Assembly (NCBI GenBank): GCA_023846275.1
Contig: CM043871.1
Location: forward strand, 28,488,569 to 28,552,568
Direction: 5' to 3'
Length of the DNA: 64,000 bases
Source: Vanilla planifolia
Taxonomy: Eukaryota; Streptophyta; Magnoliopsida; Asparagales; Orchidaceae
A program made the translations under genes and the position numbers. The notes under the pieces are model-generated. The model was not told the DNA's origin and did no database searches. It saw only the letters and a program-made list of their open reading frames with translations. Positions 1 through 13,600 of the stretch are shown here, piece by piece. Each line of letters starts with the position of its first letter. The first letter of the stretch is position 1.

Positions 1-1080
1 AATATTGAAGGTTTCTCAAAGTTTAGATGAGTTTTTTACTTGAATCAAAGTATTGACTAGATTTTTGAGCAAAAATTTAATTTGAACCATATTATAAATC
101 AATTTTGAGACATTAGAAAAAGAAGCAGCTACAATTGAGATTCAATGATATCACGAGGGAGTTAATTCAGTACAACTAGCCCGAATCACTCTCTTAGAAG
201 TCAAATATAGGATAATTTATGCTTATATCTTCTACTTAGAAATTGGTGTTCACTCATCGTCCTCTTTGATCCTAAGTATTATAACACCAATTCCCATTTG
301 ATTCATCCTTAAACCTTATTAGATTAAAAGAGTATCGACTCTAATACCAAATGTGATATCTTTGTCGCACTATATTAAAATATTGACCCATTGAATCACC
401 TCCTCCCAACCCAAATAAGTTTTACTTTAAAAAAATACTTCTATATCTTAAGATCACAGTATCTAATATAAATAATATAATTTCTTCCTCAATAATCAAT
501 GTGAAATAATTCATTTTTATACCCTTCCATTAAAAAACTTACCAAAAGTTGCTCTAACAATTTCTTCTTGAGACATCACTCAACGTTCACTCTCTGTCTT
601 CTTCAATCTTAGATATTACACTTGATGTGAAACCGTGATAACCTTTAGGGCTGACAAAGCCATTATGCCAATATGGTATGCATTGGACTCATCAAAGTAT
701 TGTAAAATTGATCCCATTTAGTAATAGCTCTTCAGCCAATAGAAGCCATCTCAAGGCTTTATGTGCAGTTGAAGCAAAATTAAGATCTATAAAAGATCTT
801 GTCGATTTGGGAAAAGGTTGCTGTTGGTTATGGGCCTAGAGGTCTTTGATGCTTTAATGGAATCAATCAAGGCTAATTAAGGGGTGATAGAACGTCCATC
901 ATGGAGGTTGGGCATTTAATGGCCATGCATTGACCATAGACACCACACATCTGTATATCTTTTAAGCTCTTCTTCCCTTTTAGTATTTATTTTGAGTGAA
1001 ATTGAGATAATTTTGACACATTTATTTTCTTATGTTATTTGGGCTTAATTCACAACAAATTTTAATGGTGAAATACACTA
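1..1080. other. Intergenic AT-rich DNA downstream of XTH, nothing assigned
   Basis: No coding frame or RNA gene is supported. The stretch lies 3' of the minus-strand XTH gene, so its right end includes that gene's 3' UTR. Confidence 0.6.
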
Positions 1081-1244
1081 TCTTGGGGATGAAGATATTA
1101 AACATGATAAAAGCAAAGCATTTACAGCATAACATACATACAACCAAGTGAACACATCAGGTTTTCCACACCGAACATCAATAAACCATTACGCATGGAT
1201 CTCATCAAACAAAAGACATCCTTCCATGTCTCAACTCAGTAAAG

Positions 1245-1647
1245 CTATGGAACTAAGCATTCAGGAGGTAAGCCCTGGGGAAATCTATTCACATCAGTGC
1301 AATAGTTATAGATCATGTAATTCTTTTGCACCCATCTCATCCGCTCTTCACCAGTTGAATCCAGTCCTTGGCTCCACCAAGCACCGCTTGATGGGTTCCT
1401 GGTGGACCTGCCTGGAGAACAAGACGAAGCACCAGACGACCAAATACAGGCGTCGGCGACGAAGTTTTGATAGCTGGCAGTGAATGGAGCCTGGCTCCAG
1501 TCTGTTTTGACGAGCCCTCCTCTTGTGGCCCAGTCTTCTGCATCCCAAAGACTGGAATAGATTCTCATCGGTTGGCTCTTTGGAAATGGAATTCCCCTTG
1601 CTTCAAGGTTCCTGAACTCTCTTATTGGTGTTCCATCAACCAGGAAG
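1245..1647 (-). CDS. XTH: XTH exon 3 (C-terminal half and XET domain)
   Basis: The acceptor is CCCAG at 1648-1652. The exon starts with [11 protein letters not shown] and ends in PPECLVP plus a stop. The cysteines in the last 80 residues match the XET C-terminal domain. Confidence 0.94.
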
Positions 1648-2972
1648 CTGGGAATTTGGTAAAAGTGAAGCAAGATTACTAATCAAGGATTACAGGTCTT
1701 TGGATCAGCTGAATTTGTGTTTGAGAGATGCAGGTGAGTGAACATGGATTAGGAAGATTGCAGGTACTTAAGAGTTGTAATTAAGTTCCTAGATTTGAAT
1801 ACCTATCACATAAAGTTTGGGGTTTGTCTTCAATTTAAAAAAAATAAAAATTGTCATGTATTCAATTAGAAGATATTTAATTAATTGACAAGCCAATGAC
1901 AGCCAATCCTAAACTCTATCATCCGGTTTGTCTGGTTTTCTACGTAGTTGTTTGTTAATACTTAAAGCTAATAGCAATTAAATCCTAATGGCCCACACAA
2001 TAATAAGATTAGGTGAAGCTGCATGATTAAAACATATAATCCGTCTTTCCTTGTGTTAACTAACAAAACTGCTCCAAAGAACCATTAGCGAGAATTAGAC
2101 TTACGTCAAGTCATTTATTTTACATTAAAAAAGTCATTAGTTATGGTGGAAACACAGGGAAATAATAAAGAATGAAATGCATATAAATATATAAAGACAA
2201 ATAATCTTTTGACGTTTTAAAAATAATATAAAATAAAAATGCAATAAGTACAGGCATCAAATTATGCGTATCAAATAGAATTGAACTAAAAGACAGTTTA
2301 GCGAGTTTGAATTGCATTGATTGGAACTCTAAAATAAACAAAGACTTATTTATCTTCTAGATTTTAATCCATGATTACGTCTGTTGATGAATATGTTAAA
2401 AGGAAATCTGTGACTTACATCACATTTTTGGGATTCCAAAGAATAGTATAGGTGTGGAAGTTCTTGGTTGGATCAAACCAGAGCTTAAACTGCTGCTCTC
2501 TATTTCCCATTCCCTGTGTAAAAACATTGGTGTGGAGTGTGTAGGGATCTCCACTTAGATTTCCAAGGAACTCGAAGTCAATCTCATCGTGTGTTGGTCC
2601 TTGTGATGAAAACTACAGATCAATAAACTTATCAGTTATCTTTGTTGCTTATGAAGAGAGAGTTGAGAGAAAAATCTAAGAGGAGACAAGTTCAAGTACA
2701 TAATAAGCAGTGACTGTGCCCGCTGAGTTCCCAGGAACCAGTTTTAGCTGCATGTCAATCTTCCCAAAGAGATACTCATTCTTGGACTGGAAGCCAGAGC
2801 CTGAACCTTTGTCCAAAGAAAGAGTGAGAAGTTGCCCATTGTTGAGTATCTTTGCACGGTTGCCTCCCCAGGTGATCTCAAAATCCTGGAAGAAGTTACT
2901 AGCTGAGGAGATGGCCACCAAGGAGCAGATGACCACAGCAAACAAAGCCACAACTGAACTAAAGGCAGCCAT
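1245..2972 (-). CDS. XTH: Xyloglucan endotransglucosylase/hydrolase (XTH), 3 exons, 289 aa
   Basis: Cell-wall enzyme of family GH16 that cuts and rejoins xyloglucan chains in the apoplast. Exons are 2972-2700, 2612-2419 and 1647-1245. Lengths of 273, 194 and 403 nt give 290 codons including the stop, the usual length for the family. Introns are 2613-2699 (GT-AG) and 1648-2418 (donor GTAAGT). Residues 1-24 look like a signal peptide. The mature part begins with [11 protein letters not shown]. Exon 2 carries the catalytic motif [10 protein letters not shown], with E101, D103 and E105 intact, followed by an N-glycosylation site (N109-L-S) that is typical of XTHs. Exon 3 carries VDGTPIREF, then [13 protein letters not shown], then a C-terminal XET domain with conserved cysteines. 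The start is the only ATG that gives a signal peptide. The gene appears intact. The three-exon layout fits the TCH4-like XTH group, but transferase versus hydrolase activity cannot be told from sequence. Confidence 0.96.
2419..2612 (-). CDS. XTH: XTH exon 2 (catalytic [10 protein letters not shown])
   Basis: The acceptor is TGTAG and the donor is GTAAGT. The exon carries the nucleophile and acid/base glutamates and the adjacent N-glycosylation site. It ends in phase 2, inside an Ile codon completed by the first base of exon 3. Confidence 0.94.
2700..2972 (-). CDS. XTH: XTH exon 1 (signal peptide and N-terminal GH16)
   Basis: Codes for residues 1-91, ending in TAYY at the GTACTT donor, phase 0. 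It joins exon 2 (2612-2419), which starts with [10 protein letters not shown]. Confidence 0.93.
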
Positions 2973-4541
2973 AGCACGGGTTTCAAAAGAAGAGTACTAT
3001 GTTTGGTGAACTGAACTTGGTGTTGATGGTTTTTTAAAGCTGGAGAAGAGCATGTCAATGATTGGGTTTAGATTTGATTTGTGGAGAGAAGAGCATAGGC
3101 GTTTTCATGTATGAGTTGGCAAGAGAGAAGTAATAGTATTCCAATAATGGATTCTTTTCTCTTGAGGTCTATAGAAGAAGGAAGGTAGAAAGGTACTTCA
3201 TGTGACCCCACTTTGGCCCCCACACAATAGATAAGGGGACGCATCTAACAATTGCACGCTTTGATTAGGAAGCTTATCCCATTACTCGTTTCTATCCACT
3301 AAATGATGATGATTCTTCTTCTGGTTGTAATCGTCTAAGAGATAGCTCAAACAGATGCGACACAGTCCTAGATTGAAAAGGAAGGAAGGTTCTGTGAAAA
3401 TTTTTAGTAGACAAAACAGTCAAGCTAGTTTCGATTAATTTCACGATAATTTAGTTTGGACAATTTTCTCGTTTATACAATAACAGCAAAAGATGCTAAA
3501 AAATAACTGGAAGACATTAGGGAAATATTATTCTTAGGTAATCGCTTAAGGCATTGAATTGATTAGTTGTAAATCAAATCCTTAATCTGTATTAGATGAC
3601 AGACAACTGTAAGGGGAGGTCATAACCACTGTCATGATGGATACAGGCCAAGGAGCAGAACTACAATGCCAGATAAGTGCAACCCTACCTTACTCTTCTA
3701 AACAGCTGCACACATTAAACCATTTCCCAAACACACGTGTGGACACGAGTGCACATAGAGACGTCCCACCGACTGAGTGCCTTCAGTATATTTTCTTTAT
3801 TTACTTTACATTTTTTTTTTTCCTTTTTTTGTTATGGGGATGAGACAAATGAAATTATTAGCATTTAGATTGGAACAATTGGTACCACCGTCAACATGAA
3901 AAAATGTTCTCAAAAAATAAGTCTAATCTTTAAAACTACCTGATCACGAGGATTTAGTACCTACAGGATGTGGTCCTATAATGAACTCTGTAGCCATTAG
4001 ACGTCCTTTTAATTGATTATTAGGGTCTATTTTAGTTATAAACAAAGGGGAGAGAAAAGGAGGGTTAGCTCGACAAACTTGGAAGTTGAAGCATCACCAA
4101 TTCCTAAGGTCTGCCGACACTATTTATAGATTTAATTAATTATAATTTCCTCGTTTTAACGAACCCTAACTCAATTCCAAGTCTAATACCAAATTCTGTA
4201 ACTATGCCTTTTCATGTAATATTTTCTCAAAACTCATTTAAACCAGTCGGTGCCTACAAATATGGGTGCAATCTGCAAGTAATATCAACTAACAAGTAAA
4301 ATTTAAGGCATTCACAAATTAGGGAATTCCAGTTTGAAATACTCCTTGTCATGTTTAAGACAAACTATGTACCGAGTTCTAACAATTCATTTAGCCATGT
4401 AGCAGTATATGCTGAACGAATCACAATACAATAGTTCAAAACAAACTGCTTAGCTTTACAGGTTTATACTCCTAGGCTAACCTGGGTAAACAGTTGAACA
4501 AAACAGACCTGTATTACACATATAAGGCCTCTAAACCTGAA
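2973..4541. other. XTH 5' flank and spacer to the next gene's 3' end
   Basis: The segment just above 2972 should hold the XTH 5' UTR and promoter on the minus strand. A T-rich tract lies at about 3,805-3,830. I see no further coding sequence. The left-hand neighbour gene ends at 4542 on the same strand. Confidence 0.5.
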
Positions 4542-4601
4542 TCAGTCGTGCGCAGTACCAATAAACCTTTTTGCAGCCTCAAGACTCAGCTCATTATGCA
4601 C
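4542..4601 (-). CDS. Giant-intron gene, exon 6 (C-terminus)
   Basis: The acceptor is CTCAG. It is 19 codons plus TGA, reading VHNELSLEAAKRFIGTAHD. The 93-nt intron before it (4602-4694) is of normal plant size. Confidence 0.78.
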   Translation of the reverse strand: MHNELSLEAAKRFIGTAHD

Positions 4602-7600
4602 CTGAGTTTCATATCCATGAATCAAAACGAAGGTAGAACAAACAAAAAAAGAAGATCAACCAAAGGCAATTCCATAGAAGGAATAATAACCTACCAGTTT
4701 CTCGTGCGCCGTCTTAAACGCAATGCAAAACTTTTCAGCATTTGCTATGCCAACCTAAAATGTCAAACACCTTTTAACCATCTCGTAACAGATAGCAACA
4801 TTGTAGAAGCATGCACAAAAGTAAATATAAAAAAAAAAGGAAAGAGTTACAAAGAGATAAGTGTAATTTATGTGTGAAGAGGTATTAAACGGAGAAGTTA
4901 TTAGTTCAGAAAATTAACGCGAACAGCAACTTGCAAGGCTGGCCTGAACTGTGCAAGCAATAATGGTTGGCCATTGATTAAAATGTCAAAATATTAATTT
5001 CTAATCATACCCTTAAAAATATTGCACAGTAAATGAAAGGACTGCACCATTGAAAATAGCAGAATAAACTAAAAGATATTCCAATATCTATCACAATACC
5101 GCCCTTCCCAACTCCTAAAAAGAAAACAGCCAGAATATTTTGCCAGTTGGATGAACAGATAAGTAGGATATCTCCAATCTCTAATAAATGATGGTCGTCC
5201 TTCAAATAAGCATCACAAAATGACACGGGGCCCTCATCTTTCTCTCAGAGATGTTGACAAGCTAACCAATCTTCTGAATCAAAGGCAGCACTTTAACTTT
5301 CAACAGGGCCTTCTAAAGATAGTGCCTTACAGAGCCAATCTTCTAGTACCCTTCAGGGTACTCGTTTGTGGTACCGTGAAACTCTTCATACTCGTGACAC
5401 AATCTACTTAAAAATCAGTAGGAAGAGTGCATTATAGATTCAACCCTCACGTTTATAACCAATTCAATTTTGGCTGTTCAGAACTCACAGACATCTATGT
5501 CCCTGGTTCAATGGTTGAAGGGTATATACATAATGACAACTTGATAATCAAACCGTGAAAGCATGACAATTCTTGAAGTAATCTTCAAATCATTAAGATG
5601 AGAATTTATGGTGGTGAAGAAAACAAATTTGGCTCTGTTTTGTTGTTTTCCTACGGTTCACATAGTTCATCATATATCTAAAAGTCTGAGCCACTCCACC
5701 TTGTCCACGAGCAACAAATTGAAAAATCTAGACACTCCCATAAGAGCAAACCTAACAACTCCGGATGTTCCCAGAGGCAGTGAGCTGCGCATGGCAAACA
5801 GCAATGGACAGTGTATACCCATGTCCACCACAGGGATCGGATCCTGAAATTTCATTGGCATTGGGAGACACAGGTCATGAAATTACAAGAAACCACCCCA
5901 ATTAAGTAGCAACAAGAGATGACAATGCACAGCAGAAAGTGGCCCTCCGTCCCGTCCCTCCACCTCCCTCCCTCTACCCTTTTTGATGATGAGGGCATTT
6001 CTCTCAAACTATTGGGGGTTCCGGAAGTCTTCCTAGAGAAATCATCTTTAGCCTGTGGTTTAGCAGCATTTTCCTTGCATTGTAGCCTTATTAGGGCTGC
6101 GGGCTCGAACTTTCTCTAGGCTAGAAGAAGATAAACTAGTTGGATAATGGTAACACCACCATTGTATCCTTATTTGTGGGGTAATGTGGGGGGAAGGGGA
6201 TGGAGGAAGGTACAGGTCCTCAATTCTCAGAAGCAATTGATCAGTGTAGAGGCGTCCCTTGGACTGGATCCACATTATTGTTATGTGCAATGTATGTCGG
6301 CAAAGAGGACATTCAAAATAGGATGATCTAGCTATCTATGGTTGAGTCTTTGTAAAGGATCGCCCCGGATGTGGTGGTTTAAGCAATTCACACTTGGCCA
6401 GGCTTTGAAAAGCCTGCTACTCTCATCTCGAAGGTTGACCTGTAACATGTGTTTTGGGACCTTATTCACTCAATGCAATAATAGAGATGTTGTGCCAATA
6501 TGGGGGTGTAGCTTGACAAAGTACTGATGGAAAATATAAGGGCTTATGTCATTTATGGGACTAACATCTCTCATTTGGTACTCAATAAATTTGGTCATGG
6601 CTCATTGTTGCTTTAATTGAATTCCTTATATTCTAGTCCATTATGGAGTCAATTGAAGTTTAAAAATATCTAGCTTTCATTTTAAAATTCTCAAATTATC
6701 CTCACGTAGGCATGACAGGGATCATAAAGTGACCAGATGCTTGGAAAAGAGCATTCTGATACAAGTGGAAGACGAAGGAGACAATCAACTTGGAATGAGT
6801 ATCAATTTCTCTTAACAATGGTTGTGGAGTATAAAACATACCTTAATTGTGTGGGGGCCTAGTGATAATAATGAGTCAACATCAAATGGTTTGCTTGGTA
6901 AACCACAACACTCCCAACTTTTGTCGTGCAACCACCAGCCGTTAGAGGATGAATCATAATAAATTCTTAGTGAATTAATAGGTGACTTATGGGATTTGTT
7001 CATAAACCTTCATCTCTTGGACTAAAGCAAACATTTAAAATTTGAACTCTCTAATTCCTTAGATTCACTTGTGTAGAAATCACCAGTGAAAATTCTAGTC
7101 TGCATAAATAAGCTAAGAGAACAATAGAATGCATCAACAAAAAACTCAATGCTAGTGTCATTGGAAATCCTTCTAGGTATTCCTTCATTTTGTTGCAATC
7201 TATGTGTTGTTCTACTTGTTTGTGATAAATTTTTTGCTCAAAGAAAAATCTACATGACAACTGTTTGAAATTGTTTTGAATGAATAACAAATTAAAAAAA
7301 AATTTAAAATTTGTAGTTCATTTAATGTTCTAAATGTTTCCTACTTGAAATTTTAAATGATTCTATCATGTTCCTAGACTTTAAAACATAATGCTCAAAT
7401 CCTAAAACCAAATCTAGAACATTGGTGTTTTGTTGTTACTTACAATATCTAAAGGTCTCCAATTGCTATAAAATTTGATATGATAAAACTTCAAAGCATC
7501 TTTTACAATTGTTATATACAAATTTTTATTTGAAAAAGGTTGCAAGTTCTGGTTTTAAAGGTTCTCACTATTTGACTCAGAAACCCTACCACTCTTATAT

Positions 7601-10600
7601 AGAATCACTTGAAACTTTTTAATTATCTAATTAACAAATTTAATATTTAACAAATTTCTACTTGAAAGCATTAACTATATGGTTTAAAAGCCCCAAGTTG
7701 TATATCTAGTTACTATTGTATTGGGAAAGTATAAAGTTTGTTTCTCTAAGCTTCCTCACATCTTGAATTTGTTGTCCAATCCCTAAAGCAAAGTTGTAGG
7801 TTCCATTTACTCATTAAGTGGTATCTGAGCGTATTAGAGACATTTGGTTCCTCATCATTGGGCATCAAAGTTTAGGCTTCGATCATGTTATTCTTGATTG
7901 GATTGTCTAATCAAATATCTAGCTATTATTATTGAAATCTCACTTTTTATCAAATAATTTGAATAAAAGTATCAAATAGTGCAGTAGAATCATCTGTTCC
8001 ATTAGAAAAAGTTTCCATGTCAAATGTTCCATTTCAATTCGTTGGACAATCCAATCCAAGGATCAAACAATTTTATCAATGCTAGAGTTTGCTTATTTGT
8101 TTTTTTAGATTTTTGTTGCACTTCTTTGCGATCTTATTTGCTGATGCTTGTTGCGAATCATAGCATTGAAAAAACTCATGAAAAATCCTCTCATTATGAG
8201 TCCCCCCTCTTTGAATAGGGAAATCACTTCTGTGAATCAAATGGTCTTATAGATGAAATATCTCCAAATACCAATGAGATGTTGAAGCTCTCCAAATACA
8301 TTGTTGCTTCAAACACACTGTCCTCTAGTAGTCATTTTGCAATGTGCTACTAACTCTAAATGTTCGAATCACTGCATCTATGGTTTGCACTTGAACCATG
8401 CAAAATAGTCTGCTTATGTAAGGAAATTGAGTTTTTCCTTTCTGCTAAAAAAGTTTTCATCTTTAGAGGTGATTATAGTCTTACTAAAATCTTTAAGTAA
8501 AATAAGCATTTAAGAAACAATTTATCAATCCTTTTACTTGCATTTTCTTAAGTTATATGCAGAATAAGGTAACAAAAGCTATCCTTTATGACGAAATACA
8601 TATGATCTCAATGATAACATATGACATCTCTATCTATAAGATAAGATTTCAAATGTTCAACCTTTTCATGTGAAATGTAAGGATTCCAAATACAATTCTC
8701 CATACATCAAGTGGTACCACATCACACATAACTTCCTCATTCAAATCCCTTGTAATCACAAAGCTAATGATGCATTTATCATCTCATGATACATATATTT
8801 AGAAATCCATCAAAGTATATACCGACTAGGATGTAACTTTGTTGTCAAGTTAAATTCCTTCACAAAGCTGTCTAAAACTATGTCGTTTTAACATTCCACA
8901 TAACCGAATGCTCCCACCATCTTGTACTTGAATTTTAATGAGAAAGAGCTCCTCTTTCAACTCTTTTCTCTATCTTTCATCTTCGTCATCAAAGTGACAC
9001 AAAGATCAATGACTTCTCAATCCATATAAAGTCACTTCTCCTTCAATAACAAGGTTGATTCTATTATCTAAATTATCTCCCTTCTTAATTTATGATAGAG
9101 TTTGTAACATCTCTCCTTCAAATGCCCAAACTTCTTTCAATGCTCATAAACAAGTTTACAATCTGTTATGATGCAAAAATTAGACTCAGAAAACTTCTTG
9201 CTCTTCATACTATTATTATTACAATTGTTGTTGTTGATGTGGGGCTACACTTTTCCTCCATTTTGTCCTTGTTTCCCGATCACCATGGCATGTGTACTCA
9301 CTTGGCTTATAGTCGAAAGAGGAAATAAATTCAATTTGATGGCTAGTATTGTAGGTAGTTCGGAGACATGAATCACTAAGGTTCATGCCAAGTGCAACAG
9401 TTTGTCGACAAAGCTCTATAATGTACTCCAGTATTGATAGTCACTAACACTGCCTCAAATTGTGCCACTCACTATTTCCTATGTCCCATAGAATCTTTCT
9501 AGCAAGAATTTATTAATTTGCTCCAATTGAATCCATGTATTACTCCAAAATGTCGAAGGGGATTCCACCAAGTTAGTATATGATGAATAACTTCAAAGTT
9601 TGCAAGCACAACTTTATTTTGGCTTGAATAGCCATAAATAGAAAAATAAGTCTCCAATTAATCAATCCAAGAATCCAACATCTTCCAGTATATGTTGGTG
9701 GTTTAACATTGGCATCTACCTTAAAAGGTTTAACTCAACCTTTACATTGTTGAAAAGCAATGATGTGAAAGTCAATATGTCCAATATGAGGACCTCGATA
9801 TGGAACTTCACCTTGGCCACTATTCAAGTTCCCATCAACATATACAAAAGCTTCTATTGGATGTTCGTGATTTAGTATCCCCATAAATGTCTAAACTTAT
9901 TGGGTAAATGCTGAAAAAAAAAAATACTTCCCATGCTGTCTGAACCATTGCTTCTTTGTTTCTACTATTACTTGAAGAATGATCTAATTCTATGCCGTTA
10001 TACAATCGTACCACACAATTCTAAATAGAATTGTAGAATGTCAACTTCTCCAAAGATGTCAAATTGATGACTTCAATCCAACTTAAGCCCTCAAGGGTAG
10101 GATTTATGCTCTGATAACAACCTAATCCATATCTCTCTACCACAAGTCATTTTAAGGGATAAATCCTATGCTAACAAGAACTTGCTAAAAGGCAGCCTTA
10201 GAAGCAGAATGTGAAATTGCAAAAAATTGAAGAATCCTCAAGCAAGTATTCCTCTTGATGTTGTAAAGTTGTTAATTTAATAAGATAATGAACATCGCAC
10301 ACTCTTTACACAAGAAGAAATCAAAGATGAGTAGAAAATTCAAGAAAGTAAAAGAGATGTACTAATAGATGACATTATTAGTTCCTTCAAGGCCTATTAG
10401 AAGATCATAAGCATTAAGTTAATCAAAGTTGTCCTTCCAAGTATCATAGATATTCTAGGCTATTAGCTTGTGAGCTAATTTCTACAAGGTGGTGACAAAG
10501 ATCCTGATGCACAAGGAACAAGCTTCTAGGGGTGATTAGATAACAAGAGGGAAAGGTCCATTTGTCCCAAGGAAAGATATTACAAACAACAATATCATAG

Positions 10601-13600
10601 CTCAAAAGGTTACGCATAAGATGATTACTTAAAAGTCAATAATGTGACTCATAAAAATCAAGTTGGACATAGAATAGGCTTATAATAGGTGAATATCTTG
10701 ATATTTAATGCTCACTACTATGTTTCTAAAACTCAGTTTGCTTTCTTGTCAATGGATTCAGATCAATTACAGATTTATTAAGGCTAACCCTTGTTGTCAT
10801 ATTAGTTTATCCTCTATTTAAGAACCATGGCTTGTACCCCACTTGATATTGCTAATGATGTCATTCTTTATGCTCATGCTTCCTCTTGTGCGATGGACAA
10901 CATCAAACTCATTGTTAATAGCTACTACTTAATCTCCAAATAATCTATTCGAGGTCTTCCATCTTCTTCGGCAACAAGACCCCAAAGCGCAAAAGAAGAT
11001 GATTGTTGGCAAGCTAAGGTACCGATAGAAGAGGGTGGGCAAGTATCTTGTGGTAACCCTTCACCAAGGTCAACAGACCACTATGGATCATGCTCAAAGA
11101 CTCCAAATTCTCATGAACAGCATTTTAGCAGGAGGGCAACCCCGTTGCTTGTTGGGCAGATAGTGCTAGCCAACTCTGTCCTAAAATAGTTAACAATTTA
11201 TGCAATGTCCTGTAAATGTGCCAATTGGAGTGTTCCTTGTGTTTGAGAGGATACTTTCCTCTTTTTTATGCAGCAAAAACTACAAAGACATTTTATTCAA
11301 TAAGTGGCATGAGAAAAGGCCAATATGCCCGAAGCTAGCTCATGCTCATCCAAAGGTTGAGGGAGGTTGCTGGGCAGTACATTGATGGCTAAGAATGCAA
11401 CAAGAGTCATTGTTGGGGAGGATTGGCCTTAGGTCCACAGTCTCTAAGGCCACATATGTTGGGCACTAGGGAGATTTTGGTCCAACAAGAAATTCTTACA
11501 TCTAAAGGCAAGTTTGCAAAGGGGACAAAGTTTATCAGGACAACATAGTGCGACTGATTAGTTTAGGGTGGGTATATTCGATGATGAAGGATACTTGGGT
11601 GACATTTGTTCCTTTTGTCGTTGGCCTATCACGCTCAATGTGGAAGTTGAGCTACCATAGGAGTTTGTAGATTTACTCTCATAAGACAAATAATGACAAT
11701 AATCACTAAATTATACTAATGCTTTGTCAAAGTTAATAACCTCAAAATTCTATATTTGATTCAGATTCAAAGACCAATGTTTATCGGATTGGTCCAAGCT
11801 AAAAAAAGTTATCCACATGATCTACATATAAGGTCAAATAATTTTTGTATATTTTTATTTCATTTGAACATTTGGGAGTTATCCACATGATCTACATATA
11901 AGGTCAAATAATTTTTGTATATTTTTATCTCATTTGGACATTTGGGAATTCTCTCTAGTAAATGAATTCCCTAATTTGAGAGTTAGCTTTTCCCTTATTC
12001 CTCAATTGAAAGGTAAATTTTACCCTCAAAGGATTCCTTAATTGAGGGATTTTTCTTTTCTAAATGTGACTATTCATGATATAAATTATCTAGTGCAAAT
12101 GATAAAATTAATAAATTTGCTCACAAAATTTTTCAAGATACAAATTGCCTTGGGCAAAAAAATTTCATCTCTTACTACCAACAAAACTTAGAAATCTTCT
12201 TGGCCTGTCGACCTTCATTGACGACACTATTTCCATTGGCCTTCATCTTTGTTAAAGTTTCTATTAACCTTCACTTTAATGAAGACATACAATCAGACTA
12301 GATTTAAATTAGATCGACTACAATCCAGAGCCTGACGCTGTAGTTCTCAAATTGGGTTAATTTCTTGATCAAATCACAGCTAATCTGAATCTGACTTGAC
12401 ATTTGACCTGGTCTAAAAATCTAGAGTTGATATCTGGACTCCAACCTAAATTGATTCATTAGCTTTGACAAACAATTTTTTTGTACGTTGTTAATCTTAA
12501 TACTAAAACGATCTATCCTAACAAATGCAAAGCTAAAATACAAATTTAAGATATAAATTATCCTTCAGTATCATACCAGCAGACATAAAGACATTTTTGG
12601 ACCAAATACAATAGCTAAGTTAACCATATAAATATTTCTTTCAGTTCAAGTCAATGACTAACTGAATCGGGAATCAAATCCAAAACTTCTAAATGAAGCT
12701 GCTTGAATCATCATATTAGGTTACTGAATCCATAAAAAATTGGATTGAAAATGGTATTGCTTGAGGCCTTCATCACCATTGAATTATAAAAGATGCCAAC
12801 CACTTTTTCCTGCATTAAATTCGTCTCCATAGTACCCAAGAAGCACCAACAAATCCAACATCCAAGGAACTAAAACAATTTGATGTAACTTATCAACTAG
12901 TCAGTAGAAAAAAAAAATATGTAGTTAAAATGGACAAAATTGTTTAGAACCATTTTAAGGGGGAAAGGTAAACTCTATCACATACTCGCAACTAAAAATA
13001 AGGTGAAAATTTTCATCTTATTGGACAAATAGGTAAATGCGATCATGGCATACCTTTAGTCTTCTATGTCACCTAAGATCAATGATATATGCATGTTTCT
13101 ACAAACTACAACAGAAGATTGGGTATCAATTAGACAAACCTAGTCTAAAGTAAAGGATATTACCAAAATTTATGTAATAGAGGATAAAACAATATCAACA
13201 AAGCAATGAAATCAAACAGTCATAAGGTATGTTAATTTGTTGAAGGGTTGTAGGCGTAGATGGACCAATATCAGATGATAAATAAACATGACAAACAATA
13301 AAGATGCATACATGTTGAAGGGATTTATTGAGAATGGTAGAACTTAAAATTTTTTAGGCAATGCTACATGCCAAATTCAATCCGTGAAAACTCAACTCTT
13401 AGGCAAAGACTTATCTCTCAATGAAGTGGTGCCAATCATTTTAACTAAGATGAGAAGAAAAGTGACGTTTGAGCCAAACCCAACGTAAGCTCCAACTAAA
13501 GGCTTCAACACTCGATTAAGCAAAATGGAAGAGAAGAACCCAAGTGTACAAGTGCAGGTGACAAGGATTCTTTGTGGTCCACTTACTACAACAAACTGAG

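Noticed and set aside
1148-1682. Plus-strand open frames at 1,148-1,483 and 1,467-1,682
   Set aside because: They are antisense shadows of XTH exon 3, which has conserved family sequence on the minus strand.
5005-5861. Possible extra exons on the minus strand at 5.0-5.2 and 5.67-5.86 kb
   Set aside because: The frames are open and one has an acceptor-like AG, but adding them would change the otherwise conserved-looking helix order of the giant-intron protein, and they match no family.
5930-6120. CT-rich segment with open frame as a host gene
   Set aside because: Low-complexity start, no family resemblance, no splice partners found.
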